Shown here: piece by piece, positions 45,949-58,218 of the stretch
Layout of the letters: each line of letters starts with the position of its first letter
Position numbering within the stretch: position 1 is the first letter of the stretch
Origin: Ursus arctos
Taxonomy: Eukaryota; Chordata; Mammalia; Carnivora; Ursidae
NCBI RefSeq assembly: GCF_023065955.2
Contig: NW_026622974.1
Coordinates: 36,177,718 to 36,241,717, forward strand
DNA length: 64,000 nt
Direction of reading: 5' to 3'
Program-made: the position numbers and the translations under genes
The notes under the pieces: generated by a model
What the model saw: only the letters and a program-made list of their open reading frames with translations
The model's database searches: none
What the model was told of the DNA's origin: nothing

Positions 45949-46114
45949 CAGGGGCGCCTGGGTGACTCGGTCGGTTAAGGGTCCGACTCTTGGTTTAGCT
46001 CAGGTCAGAGTCTCAGCGTTGTGAGACCGAGCTCCTCATCCAGCTCCGAGCTGCGTGTGGAGCCTGCTTAAGATTCTCTCTCTCCCTCTCTGTCTGCCCC
46101 TCCCCTCCTAAAAT
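45949..46114 (+). mobile_element. CAN-SINE, tail-shortened
   Basis: Head ggggcgcctgggtgactcgg, 'gtccgactcttggtttagc', 'gcctgcttaagattctctc', then ends right after 'cccctcccctcct' with almost no A-rich tail. TSD aagtcttagctaagt is perfect at 45934-45948 and 46115-46129. Confidence 0.95.
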
Positions 46115-46129
46115 AAGTCTTAGCTAAGT

Positions 46130-49076
46130 TGAAGAATAAAATACCTGAAAGACTTTTAGGGAATTTCACACTCATTAATACAAACTGGTATGTTTTACTG
46201 CATCTGAATTATCAACCAAAGATTATAGCAAAAACCTTGAGGAACCTTAACAGTTAACTCATTTAGTTAATGTTTATGTGAAGCTTTATGGGCGTTTTTA
46301 TCATAAAAATAATACAAGCATGTTAAAAGCACTTTGGAAATCAGAATTAAGTTGAAAAATGAAAATCTACCCCCCCTGCAAGGGTAGCTGATATTTCTTT
46401 TGGTTATAGATGTGTAGTTTATTATTTTTTTAATGGCCATATTTGTCTTCTAGTTACATGCTTTGTCAATAACTTCTTTTTCTCATTAAAAGAAAAGGAA
46501 AACTTGTTTTATCTTTTAAAATGAAATATCACACTAGAATTTGAAACCTTGAATTTGGCTTTCTTTTCAATTCAAAGAAGCTTACATTTTCTTAAAGGGA
46601 AGGCAATTTAAGACACTGTTTGAGTAATCACAATTATCAGGACATGGTCCCCCATAGAGACAAGTCACCCAGGAAAGTGTGGGATGAAAGTGATGGGAAC
46701 AGATGTGTGGTGTGGCGAGGAGAAGGGACTCAAGTAGATAGCCTTTCCTCAGGGTCTTGGATTCCAAATCAAAACTCTTGAAATGAAATGGGACAGCTTA
46801 GAAAGAGTGGATGCTACCGGCTGGGTAAGACCCAAATGTGGCTAGAAATAATAAAATTTATCAAGACTTTTACAAAGTTTTGCTTTTCTTCCAAGTCCTC
46901 AAAAGAAGTCTGAGATTAACTGTATTTTAGGAAAATTACTTTTGTCGTCAATATTGTTTGTAAGAATGAGCACCTTTAAAAAGTATAACATTTAAAAACC
47001 TCTAAAACTCTCTTATAAATTAAGCTCTAAAATAAAATATGCCTGCACACGAGCTGAAATGGTAAAAATTGTGTTTCAAAGGAACGAAAAAGAATAATAG
47101 TATTCACTTGTGTTAAGAAGTAATAAAGAACCATAGTGAATAAAAAATCAGTACTTTGAATAAAGGCTTATATTGTTCATCTTTCCGTTAAATACCTCCA
47201 AGCAGCCAGAATGCTCTTGTTTCACACGATTTTCCAGGTTCGGCCACTAAGCCTGTTTTAGCTTTAAGAATTCTATTCAAATATCAAGGGAATTTTTAAG
47301 AATGAATTTTCTTTGAAGAAAAAAAGGAAATCCCTGAGCCATATGTTTCAACATTTGAATTATCTGATTTAAACAATTACTTTTTTGCAGGCTTATTGCA
47401 GTTTTACAGTTGTCTTATAACAGTTTTCTCTTAAAACACTTTGTTGTCCTTTGTCATAGCTGGCAGAGCTATCCTCCTCTCTCTCTCTCTCCTTCCTCCA
47501 GTTGTTGGAAGCTGGAGAACGCTGCTCTGGGTGCAGAAAATGGGAAAATGGAGTCTATTCAGAGATTAAGGTAGACTCCAGTCTTATTTTAGCTTTACGG
47601 GTGTAAGATGTTCTCTCACTCTTGGTATTTCTTATAATACAAACTAGAACGGTGAATTCTTGTGACTCTCAAGCATACCTTATTGACCTCTATTTTGTCC
47701 CTGCACTTGCCCAGGGAAAAGAAATAAAAAGCAACTAGGTGCTTCTAGCATGGCTGTCAAACAAAGGATGCACTCACCAAGCAAGGACAACGTTGTGCCC
47801 TCACCAAAAGAAGGCATGAGTACCACTTTTTAACAGTTGGAAAACTTTCTACTAAAACTGCCTACCGAAAAATACATAGAGATACCAGTTTTTAACAGGA
47901 TTTGATTGATAACACTGTCACAGATGGGTCTGGAGTTGGTTCTCTGATATGGGTGGTGGGAACCAAGTGATTTAGTTACCAGAACAATGAACTGCTTCTA
48001 TTGCCAAGTGCTGCAGTATGCTGTTCAAACCCTAAGATCCCGTGTCCCCATCACAAGGGGTGAAGACAATTGTGAGAGGTCCCCTGCTTTGCCTCCTCTT
48101 TGTTTTCATACTGCGATCCTGCCTCCTCTCCGCCCAGGAAAGGAAGGACAGAGAGAGCAGGGTGGGTGTCTGAGAACCGGAGGCGGCATGGCTTCCTTTC
48201 TGTTTAGGCCCAGGAGCATCACCACATTACTCTGTCACCGGTGTACTAAGCTGCAGACCTTGTGCTGCCCTTATTAGATCTGAGCACATCCCTCGCTCGC
48301 CTCACTCCCACTCTAGAGGCAACTCAGTCCACCCTGAAATGCGGCCTGCAAATAGTTTTTGTAAAGAAAAGAAAAACTTTGAAACGAATGAAAAAGACAA
48401 GAAAAGTGAACAATTCAGTTTATAGGTTTCCTAATCTGAGAACGAATTGTCAAAGATATTGCACAGTTAACCTGGGAGGACAGATGCAGGTTAAATTAAG
48501 CAAGACCATTTCATTCCCCACAAGTTACAGATAGGAGGACTTCTTTTATATTTTATTCTTCTATTTTTCTGGCTTCAATATAAATTAATACAGTCAGGAA
48601 GGCATTTAGACAGTTGAGGTCAGTTTTTATGCTTCCAGTTTTATTCAAATTTTTCATCAGAAACTGGATTGTTTGGAGGACCTGTCACTTTCCATGTAGA
48701 AAAATGTGTGTGTGTGTGTATGCATGCATGTGTGTGTAGTCATCTTCTACTGTACACACATGGATGGGCCATGTCTGGAGGAGCTGGTACCTTTTGCTCT
48801 GAGTTGAGAAGCTCAGGTGAGTAGTCCATTCAATGAATGAAAATAAACAATAAGGAAATGGCTGGCCTTCTAGTTGTGTGTGCTATTACTGCCTTTGAGG
48901 GTTTACGTTTCCAAAGGGAGCCTGGGAATTTACGAGAATGCCCAAAGAACTTGATAATATGCTTTTCTTATTCCCAAAAGAAATGGTTCCCCTCCATATG
49001 TATTTCCTGTCTCTTCTCCTCCTCCTCCTCCTTCTCCGGGTCTATTTATCTCGCATTTTGACACCACGTACTGTTT
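46130..49076. other. Unique stretch with microsatellites
   Basis: Includes a (CT)n run at 47475-47491, a (GT)n/(ATGC) run at about 48706-48738 and a (CTC)n run at about 49014-49036. Open frames at 47987-48277 and 48262-48534 overlap but resemble nothing known. Confidence 0.4.
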
Positions 49077-49091
49077 AAGTCTGTTTGCCTC

Positions 49092-49293
49092 GGGGGCGCC
49101 TGGGTGGCTCAGTCATTAAGGGTCTGCCTTCGGCTCAGGTCACGATCCCAGGACCCTGGGATCAAGCCCCACATGGGGCTCCCTGCTCAGTGGGAAGCCT
49201 GCTTCTTCCTCTCCCACTCCCCCTGCTGGTGTTCCCTCTCTCGCTGTGTCTCTCTCTGTCCAATAAATAGATAAAATCTTAAAAAAAAAAAAA
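49092..49293 (+). mobile_element. CAN-SINE, full length
   Basis: Head ggggcgcctgggtggctcag, 'tctgccttcggctcaggtcac', 'agcctgcttcttcctctccc', 'tccaataaatagataaaatc' tail. TSD aagtctgtttgcctc (49077-49091) / aagtctgcttgcctc (49294-49308). Confidence 0.97.
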
Positions 49294-49308
49294 AAGTCTG
49301 CTTGCCTC

Positions 49309-50194
49309 AGGAAGGGTAACTATCCCGTAAAACACAAACAGCGACTTGTGCGTGTAATAACAGAAATGAAGGACTTCAGCATAAATATCAATTCAAGTTC
49401 TTTCCCTCTCCTAACTAGGGAAACAGTTTCAAGAATGAGAGGCAGTTATTTATCCAGTGGGGCAAGAGTGGGACTAGATCCATGAGAAGCGAAGGGACAT
49501 ACTGGTGGTGACAAGCCCAACTAGGGAAATGGGGGACGCTTTCCTGAATTTGAGTTTGGGTTTGCTGAATCACAAGATGGCCCTTACCTTCTCTAAGCCA
49601 TTTCTCCTCTCTGGATAGGATTACACCATCTCCTACAGTCTTCGCTTCAATAGAAACAAAGCAGGACGTTTCTCGGCATAGAAATGGAATGGGAGTGGTC
49701 GAGGCACCTGAAGTTGTACAAAGTCTATGAGAAAATCATCTCACGGTGACGGTGAAATAACAGACTGCAGGGTCTCGAACTATTACGTCTTTTCCTGGAG
49801 TTGCCCCTCTGGCCTGGGCCCGTGGCCCACCTTTCATTCCTGCCTCAGGGAAGATGTGACTGGTTCAGCAGTAGAGGGAGAAGAGAATGAGAATGAAGCC
49901 AGGAAGAGCACAGCGCGTGGGCCTTGGCATTTCTCAGTGCTCTTGGTAGACAAGTGTGTGGACCACAAAAGCAGCTTCCTGCCAGGGCCAAGGCGGCGGA
50001 GGGTGGAGCCCACCAATGGCAGCATCTCCGAGTGGAGGAGGGGGCTAACTGGAGACAGCAGGCGATGCCCATCGGCAGCAGGGGTTGCTGCTCCCCGTTT
50101 CTGGAGCTGAACTGAAAGGGTGGGGATAGCTGCTTGGCCGAAATGCTGCAAAGGCCAGGGGAGGTGAAAGAGGAAAAACAGAGTGAACATTTGT
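49309..50194. other. GC-richer unique sequence, open on several frames
   Basis: 49727-50110 is open for 127 codons on +, and 49834-50208 for 124 codons on - in another frame. Such mutual openness is common in GC-rich noncoding DNA. No domain, signal peptide or family is recognised. Confidence 0.3.
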
Positions 50195-50455
50195 TGGTCA
50201 CTTGTCATGTGTTAAGCTTCATTCCAGGCACTTGAAAAATGTTAAGTCATTCCATCTATTACAACAACTTGACAAGAAAGGGAATTTTAATTACTGTTCC
50301 ATAGATTTCCATACCAGAGAAATCTACATTTCACAATAGATTTCTAAGTAATGGTGTTGGAGAACTCTAGTAATTCAAGCAACAGAACAGGGTAAGATTT
50401 GAACCCAGAATTCTGTTTTTAAGGCCGATGATCTAAGCCAATAGCCCATGAAAAA
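50195..50455 (-). mobile_element. MIR SINE
   Basis: Antisense MIR: 'gtcatgtgttaagcttcattcc', 'aggcacttgaaaaatgttaagtc', 'gggtaagatttgaacccagaattc' and 'gatgatctaagccaatag'. Confidence 0.72.
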
Positions 50456-51212
50456 GCAGTTCATCACAGAAAATGTTTTCCTAGTGAGGAGTTCACCTGA
50501 AAAGGCACATAGAATATCTTTGGGAAAAAGCTGAGTACCTTGACAAAGAGATTTGAATGCTCAGTGGGTCACAGGCAAAATGCATTAGTTCATAGGGAAA
50601 ATTCTGCTTTTGCCATGTTCCCCTTCAGATAAACCCCTTAGCATGCCACAGTGGGAAATACTGTGACGTCGCAGAAGCTCACTGACAAGACACAGAGAGA
50701 CTCTCCAACCAAATCAAGCGGTGTGAATCACATGGTGTCTTGAGTCAACGTAACACCTACAGCAAGAGACAAGGGGGAAAGATGGAGTGGGTTAACACGC
50801 TTAGGAGAGGATCCAGGGAGGGTGGAAGGGTTTCATTACCTGAACCTTGTCTTCTTGCCACATCAGCCTTTCCTGCGGACTGAGTGGTTCCAAGCACCAG
50901 AGCTGAGAGGGAGCAAGGGGGCTCCGTGACAGAAGGTGCCTGGAACCGATGTACACGTGCTCTATCACAAAGATGCAGGAGAAAGTATGCAAGGCCAGAA
51001 GGCGAGGCTCACCGATAAGTGCTGGGCAGTCACAGCTTTTATCTTTGTCTCTGCCAGAATGAGGTCATTAATGGCTGATGAAAGGATTTTAAACTGTCGT
51101 AAATATTTGCTACCTCATATTTTTTTTTCTGTCGTGTTTACTACCACCAATGTTCTTCATTCTTCTGTGTAGACCCAAGTGTTCCACTTGGTCTCAGTTT
51201 CCTCTCCATTTG
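50456..51212. other. Unique sequence, nothing assigned
   Basis: No repeat or exon is recognised; a (GT)n run follows at 51214-51234. Confidence 0.35.
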
Positions 51213-51269
51213 TGAGTGTGTGTGCGTGTGTGTGTATTTAAGGTCTTCTAATGAATTCTATAAGCTCTT

Positions 51270-53105
51270 GTATGTCTGAAAAAAAATCTTTATTTTACCT
51301 TTATTTTTGAGAGATGTTTGCTGTACATAGAATTCTAGGCTAAGGGGCACCTAGATGGCTCAGTTAGTTAAGTATCCGCCTTCGGCTCAGGTCATGATCC
51401 CAGAGTCCTGGGATCGAGTTCCACATCAGGCTCCCTGCTCAGCAGGGAGTCTGCTTCTCCCTCTCCCTCTGCCCCTCACCCCCACTCATGCTCACTCTCT
51501 CAAATAAGTAAAATCTTAAAAATTAAATTAAAAAATGAATTCTAGGTTGACTTTTTCTTTTTTAGTACTTGAAAGATATTGATTCATTGCTTTTGGTTTG
51601 CATTACTTCTGTTGAGAAGTTGGCTGTCATCCTTGTTTCTCTGTACGTAAGATGTCTCTTCCCTGATGCTTTTAAGATGTTCTCTTTATTCTAGTTAAAC
51701 AATTTGCCTTGATATAGTTTTCTTCACTGTTCTTATGCTTGGGCTCATTGAGCTTTTTGGATCTGTAGATTTGTAGGTTTTGCCAAATTTGGAAATATTT
51801 CAGGCATTATTATTACAAGTATTTCTGTTGCTTCCCATTTCTCCTTTCCTTTGGGGTCAGCAATTACATGTATATTAGGCTGCTTGAACTTGCTGTCTCA
51901 CAGTTCCTTGATGCGCTATTCATTTTTTCTCTCTTCTCTGTGTGTTTCATTCTAGATAGAGTCTATTGCTCTGTCTTCAAGTTTATTAACCTTTTCTTCT
52001 ATACTATCTAATCTGATGTTAATTTTGTCCAGTCATTTTCAACTCTAGAATTTCAATATTGGTGGTTTTTTTTTTTAATCTTCCATGTCTCTCCCTATCG
52101 TACTTATGTTTTACTCTATTTTCTTAAAACATTCCGTATGTTAAATAACTATTTTACTTTCTTTGCCTACTAATTCTGTCATCTATGTAATTTGAGTCTA
52201 TGTAGTATGAGTCTATTTCTATAAACTGTTCTTTGACTTATGAGTTACATTCTTTTGCTTCTTTGCATGTTGGGTAATTGCTTAATTGCATGTCAGATAT
52301 TGTACTGTTACCTTGTCGGGCGCTACAAATTTTTCTATTTCTTTAAATATTCTTGAGCTTTCTTCTAGCATCTAGTTAAGCACTTGGAAATAGTTTGATC
52401 TCTTAAGGCATATTTTTATGCTTTGTTAGGTTGGAAAAGAAAACCATCTTTGTCTAGAGCTAAATTTTACCCACCACTGAGGCGATACCTTTCCGAGTAC
52501 TTCATCTGATTTCTTTTGTATTGTGGAGTGTTTTTTAAATTTTTTTTTTATGGTTGATGGGAATACAAACTCTTCTCAACCTTGTAGGAGCTCAAGTTTT
52601 TTGCCTGTTTCTTTCCTACAGTTCTTACCCCAGTAGGAGGCAGTTTTCTCACATGTGTTGACCAGAATTTGGCTGAAAACCCAGGGGGACTCTCTGAAAT
52701 TCTCTGGCTCTCTCCTTCTGTGAAGCTCTCTCCTTTCCACAAAACTCATTCCTTCCCAAGAAGCTAATTCCTCTCTAGTGCTCTACCCTCTGAATTCCAG
52801 CTGCCATGGTCTCCCTGAATTCTCAAGTCTGTATCTTCAACTCAGGGAACCTGACAGACTCTCTCTGAATCTTCCCACCCTACTCTGTGACCTGGAAACT
52901 CTCTCCATAGACTCCCTTCCAGTCTCCCGTTATTCCTACCCAGAGTAGGGCTTACCACATTTGTTTTCCTTTCCCAAAGGATCACTGTCCTGTGCTGCCT
53001 ATTGTCCAGTGTCTGAAAACCATTAATTCATGTGTTTTGTTCAGTTTTTTAATTGTTTAAAGAAGGACATCTCTGTTTCTTCATCTTGACCAGAAGTGGT
53101 GGTTG
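51270..53105 (-). mobile_element. Ancient L1 (L1M-type), long antisense copy
   Basis: Reads as antisense L1M text for about 1.8 kb: 'atttttgagagatgtttgctg', 'aattctaggttgactttttc', 'aagttggctgtcatccttg', 'cttgggctcattgagctttttgg', 'tattcttgagctttcttctag' and 'tgaaaaccattaattcatg'. It ends near 'cttcatcttgaccagaag'. No long frame survives. A SINE (51342-51535) interrupts it. Confidence 0.82.
51342..51535 (+). mobile_element. CAN-SINE inside ancient L1
   Basis: Head ggggcacctagatggctcag, 'tccgccttcggctcaggtcatg', 'gctccctgctcagcagggag', tcaaataagtaaaatc tail. The host L1 word gaattctagg occurs at both edges (51330 and 51537), forming the TSD. Confidence 0.95.
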
Positions 53106-53879
53106 CCTCATTAATCTCGGGTAGCTATTTGCTCCTTCCACCTTTCCTGCCTATGCTCAGCACACATACATTCTACTTACTCATCTGTGACCAAGATGTC
53201 TTGAGAGTTGCTTGCTTTCTTATGAGATCTACATACTCATATGACAGAGAAGAACAATTTTTTAATGGTTTCCTTACTACACAAATACTACGTATTTATT
53301 TTGGAAAAAGTAGAAAATAAAATAAACAAAAAGAAGAAAGCAAAAATCATCATTAAATCTTCTATATTGAGTCAGTATTTTAATATTGGCATTTTGTGAT
53401 ATACTGACTTAAGTAGCAGAAGAAAGTTTTATTTAGACTAAAAACCTCACTACTCAGTCCACAGTTTGGGAAGGGGCAGTGCCATCTCAGAGCTAGGGGA
53501 TTCTCTTATTGGGAAACACCATCATGTTTCTTGATGGGCTCTTTTGGCTGACAAAGATGAGGTCCCTTGAGCATATCATATTTGAGTAAGTGAGAAAAGA
53601 AAGAACTGAATTGTTCTGTTTAATAAAGAGGAAAATTTGTAGCTTTCCAGGGGTTGTCCTCAAGTGGAGAAGAGGAAGGAAAGAGAAAAGAAGGCTTAGA
53701 AAAAGGAAGTCCATGATGAAGGCAATAAACTGGGGCCCAAGGAGAGAAATTCCTTGCAGCCAAGAATCGCTTAATGAATTCTTAGAACATATACATAATA
53801 TTTAATTAGATATTCTTATTTGTATTGCACTAAAATCCCCTAAGCTTTAACAGTTTGCTTATGCCTTTGTGCTTTGGGG
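53106..53879. other. Unique AT-rich sequence
   Basis: Nothing firm is recognised. Confidence 0.35.
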
Positions 53880-54262
53880 AAATGTATTCATTTACTGGGT
53901 ATTTACTGGCCATCTACTTTGGGCCAGGTACCATTCTGGGTACTTGGAATACAACAAAGAGACATCCATGTTCCTTAGAGCTTGCATCTGATTAAGGATC
54001 AAAAAGTATAAAAGAAAAATAATAAATGTCATTTAAATAATGTTTTATAAAATAGTCCTACACACACAAAAAAATGGAAGAGTAGAGAAAAGCATGAGGT
54101 GGGTGGGGGTGAAGATGGTAGTTTATAATTTTTATACAAGATGGTGAGGATGAGCAAAGACTTGAAGAAGATGAGGGCATTAACCATGTGCCTATTTGGG
54201 GTAAGAGTGATTGCAGAAGAAGTAGTTGTGATGCAAAGGTCCTGAGGCAGAAGCTGCTTTTC
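53880..54262 (-). mobile_element. L2 LINE 3' end
   Basis: Antisense L2: 'attcatttactgggtatttac', 'gggccaggtaccattctggg', 'acttggaatacaacaaagag', 'gcaaagacttgaagaagatgag' and 'atgcaaaggtcctgaggcag'. Blocks are in order over 380 bp. Confidence 0.82.
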
Positions 54263-54639
54263 ATGTTCAGGGTCAGCAAAGAGATCTGCTTACTGTTTCA
54301 TTACTCATAATCAGAAAAAGAAAACAGACATGTATATTCAGTCCAGGTGTGCTTTGGTAAATCCATAAGTTTTGGGGGGGGAAGGTACTTAGATCTAGGG
54401 ACAAAAGCAAGAAATTCAAGCAGATGTAGTTTAGAGGACTGAACTAGGATGACCGCTAGCAATGAAATAGTAAAAATGGCTCAAGTATAGCAATAAAATA
54501 AATATCAATAATACACCTGAGTACATTTGATGTTATTTTAGTGGTTAATCTCATAATTGTTTAGCTCTGAGCCCCAGTGTTCTTATACAGTATGGCGGTT
54601 ATTTGTAACTTTTTGTCCTCTCTTTTTTGCCCCTTCCTT
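54263..54639. other. Unique sequence, nothing assigned
   Basis: A G8 run sits at about 54373-54380. Nothing else. Confidence 0.3.
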
Positions 54640-55125
54640 TGGAGGATGAGGCCTTCCCTTTCAGGCATTGTCAACGAACAGGCTTCAGCTACTCATAACC
54701 CTCGAGGAGGCAACTGAATCAGGCTGGAGAATCACAGTACTTCAATCCCTTGGCCACAATGATTGATTCTGGGATGAGCAAGTTACACAATCCAGGCACT
54801 GTCGAGTCCTTCAGGAAATTGATGTGAACACTGAGAGGTTGCACTCTTTTTTAGGAACAATGGCTACAAAGATTTAGATATAAACCTTTTGGATATTTTG
54901 CTGATACGGTAAGACTTCTTGATGAAAAACAAAACCAGGAGGCAAGAAAGAGACTGAGAGAGACAAAAAGATGAGATGGAGAGAGACTAATGTTCAAATG
55001 CTGAATCCAGCCATTCTCGAACTTACCACCAACCCTTTCAATGACTCATTATGTAAGCTCATAAATCTTTTGCTTAAACCAATTTGAGTTGTTTTTCCAT
55101 CACTTGCAATCCAAAGATCTTATTA
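54640..55125 (+). mobile_element. Ancient interspersed repeat, family uncertain
   Basis: 'cttggccacaatgattgattctggg', 'atgagatggagagagac', 'atgctgaatccagccattc' and 'cttaaaccaatttgagttg' followed by 'catcacttgcaatcc' match a common old mammalian repeat that I cannot name with certainty. Confidence 0.5.
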
Positions 55126-57710
55126 AAGGAGAATAATGTCATGCCCTCCTAAGGAGTTTTCCCCAGAGTATTTTTGGGAGCCCCAAGGGGGGGGGGTCCT
55201 TAAGTGCCTCTAGAGTTGGTCTGGGTTGTCCCTCTTTATTGGCACATTGGAGTGGCTCCGAGGAGGCTCTGCTGCTCTGTGAGCTAAGCCTGGGATCTGC
55301 TGGCCGGGGCGCCATCATCCCTGTGGCTGGAGTCCCTGTGACAAGGTCGGCCTCGCTGCTGACTGCGCTGGGAGGCTGCTGAATCTGAAGTGAGAGCAGG
55401 CTCCCATCTATGTTTGCATTTAGAAGTCTCAAAGCAAGTTTCCTTGAGCCCCAAGGGTGACTAAGGAGAGCGCAGACCACTTTTTAGTGGTCACATTCCC
55501 CATCTTCGGAGCATGTAAACCAGCTTCTACACTTGGGAACCCTCCACCTGTGTCCTTTGGGCTCCACAACAGGGCAGCTCACGTGCCAGTTTCCTTCCAC
55601 TGCGAGGGGACAACCTTTAGGAATCCTGACGATCCCACCTCCATTTTTATTTGGCTCTCATTTGTCCTTCCCGAATTCAGCTGACATCTCTGCATATATG
55701 CAGTCATGGCCTCTGTTCTCATTTTATTTATTTTGTGTTTTATCGCAGGAGGTGTCTCATTTCTGAGCAATTCTGTTATAGTTAGTTAGGGGAGAGGGCC
55801 CCTGTGGGTAGGGCTGTTGTGGTCACTTATCACTGCCATGCTGTTTTCAAACGCTGACTCCGGCTCAGTGGGATCCGCCAACATACAATGTGGTATGAAT
55901 TTAGATTGCTGAGGTTGGATAGCACTGAATTGGTCCGCCTGCCTTGTGGGCTGATACTCGTTTTTGAGCCTGGTCTTTGAGAATGTTTGAAAACCAAACA
56001 AACAAAAAATAAAAAACAAAAAACCTCTGGTCTCAAGAAACTGATGTACTGGTTACTTGTCAAGCGGTACCAGGATTTTCATGAAATGATCAGCATCATG
56101 GCAATTAAAACTATCACAGGCATATTAGCGTCTCTTAGGGGCAGATGCTATGGTAGGTACCTTCTTACTCTGGAACGGAGCTGTGCAATGTACTCTCTAA
56201 ATTTGCAAGTGAAATCTGAAACGAGTGGTTGAATAAAATCTTTGGTAAATTTTGGAAGCTACCCAAAAGTTTTTTGTTCTATGAGGTCAAGTTCAGGATT
56301 ATATATGTGGTTTGAAGGTCTGGACAGTAGCGAGTGAATCAAACACCAGAGCACACTCGCAGGGCTTTGGCTGCGGGGAGGGTGACAGATGTTAGCAGAG
56401 CTCCCCCAGGCTTTTTGATAGGGAAGCTGCATTTGACACTATCAGACGTTTAATTTAAACATCTACAGAAACCTAGAGATCAGAAAGATATAAAGTATTT
56501 AAGCATTTTTTCCCTATAAACTTGGATGCTTTCAAATTGCCAGAGACAGGCAAAAATCTTCAAAGTAATTAGCAAAACCCAAACACCTGGAATCCCTCAA
56601 CACACCTGGAACATCCCAGTAAAACAAACACACGTTTCAGGATTTGTGGCTGTATCTCTTGTTTATCCTTTCTTTCACCTTGTAATGTTTCCTCCCACCT
56701 CTCGCAAGTGTGCTCTCTGGATCTCAGAAGAGAGCGCTTCTGCTCTGTGGTGAGTCTGGAATTACCACTTTCCAAGTCTTCACGCTCCGTCCTGGTGCTC
56801 ACGTCCCACACTGCGATGGGTTTGACCCACTTTTGGCATCAAGGAACTGACTCAGCAATAATGGAGTCCAGTCTGCGGGGGAAATCTCTACCTCCTTCCT
56901 CTTGCTTCCTTCCCTGTCCTGCTGCACACTCCAAAATGTGTTGAAATGTAAAAGAATGCAAAAGAATGAGAACTTACAATGAAAAAAGACACTTGGTAAT
57001 ACTTTGTTTTTCTTTCGTAACCCGGTGTGTTGAAGCAGACACGTATTCTGAGTAACCGAGCGTGCCATTTGGCACAATGTGTGGAGAAAGATCCAGCGAT
57101 TTGTCAGACATCCGGACCGGCCAGGAGAGCCGCTTCTTGCTGCTGATGCCACGTGCAGGAACATTTTGGGCCAAGTGTCTGGTAGGCCGGTGCTGCGGGA
57201 GAGCCGTCCACACCGCCCGCCCGAGTTAGCAACGTGGTGTCCGCGCGATGGCCCGGTACCCAAATAGCATCATTCAGAACCTGGAGGCTGACGTCCCGAC
57301 TTAAGAGCTTGTTGTCCTCATTGATGACATACAAGTCTTTGCTTAGGTTTGCCAGTTTTTAAAAATTTCAATATTTTTAGTCATTCTTCCATTAAGTAAC
57401 ATGGGTTAGGTAAAGAAGGACCAGCACCAGCAGGAAATGGAAACACCACAGAAATGAAAACCCCATCAGTAAACATTTGTACTGTTCCTCCCGGGGTGGC
57501 AAAGGGGAGAGCCAGGCACTGAACGACCCTGGGGAGGAGTTATTTGTTTTCTTCTCTCCGATTTTTCCACATAAATTATCATAAGCTGCCCTAGGATTAA
57601 ACGTTTTAGGGTGCTGCAAGCTTCCCTCCGCTCGGCAGCTAAACATCACCACACACCTCTTTGTTTTCTTCTTTTCAACAAAAATTATAAACGAGATCTT
57701 TCCCCTTCTC
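55126..57710. other. GC-mixed unique stretch with unassigned open frames
   Basis: Holds a G10 run (55187-55196), an A-rich simple repeat (about 55988-56024), and two zones open in several frames: 55139-55480 (minus, 113 codons) and 56799-57334 (minus, 154 and 76 codons; plus, 62 codons), the latter with clustered CpGs near 57105-57250. No product is recognised. Confidence 0.35.
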
Positions 57711-57826
57711 TTTTTTTTTTTTAAAAAGATTTTATTCGGGTATCTCTATACCCAATTCAGGGCTCGAACTTACCACTCTGAGATCAAGAATTGCATGTTC
57801 CGCTGACTGAGGCAGCTAGGTGTCCC
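57711..57826 (-). mobile_element. Short CAN-SINE lacking the middle
   Basis: Antisense tail ttaaaaagattttat, 'cgggtatctctatacccaattc', 'agggctcgaacttaccac', then head 'ctgaggcagctaggtgtccc'. The GA/CT-rich middle is absent. It fits an old short subtype or a deletion copy. Confidence 0.8.
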
Positions 57827-58018
57827 ATTTTTTCTTCTTTTAATCAAACCTTCCTCTCTACGTTTGTGCCAAGTCACACACACACAAATCAAGGCCCTCT
57901 TCTCAGATGACTGCTCCCCAGGATGTGGCTCATTATTATTTTCTGTTTCGGTGTGAATACTAGATTATTTATTTTATAACCAGGACAGTCCAGATGCTCA
58001 CAAAGAATTTTTCAGAAG

Positions 58019-58218
58019 GGGGCGCCTGGGTGGCACAGCGGTTAAGCGTCTGCCTTCGGCTCAGGGCGTGATCCCGGCGTTCTGGGTTCGAGCCCCACAT
58101 CAGGCTCCTCCGCTATGAGCCTGCTTCTTCCTCTCCCACTCCCCCTGCTTGTGTTCCCTCTCTCGCTGGCTGTCTCTATCTCTGTCAAATGAATAAATAA
58201 AATCTTAAAAAAAAAAAA
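58019..58218 (+). mobile_element. Young CAN-SINE, full length
   Basis: Head ggggcgcctgggtggcacag, 'cgttctgggttcgagcccc', 'ggctcctccgctatgagcc', CT-rich region and gtcaaatgaataaataaaatc tail plus A-run. Perfect 17-bp TSD aaagaatttttcagaag at 58002-58018 and 58219-58235. The pol III B box GGTTCGAGCC is intact at 58085-58094. Confidence 0.98.

Noticed and set aside
56799..57263. 154-codon open frame on the minus strand as a protein-coding gene
   Set aside because: Several other frames are open over the same bases, there is no recognised domain, and no clear exon borders. Kept only as an observation.
58019..58094. tRNA gene suggested by the A and B boxes
   Set aside because: The boxes belong to the tRNA-Lys-derived SINE head; there is no cloverleaf with a mature 3' end.
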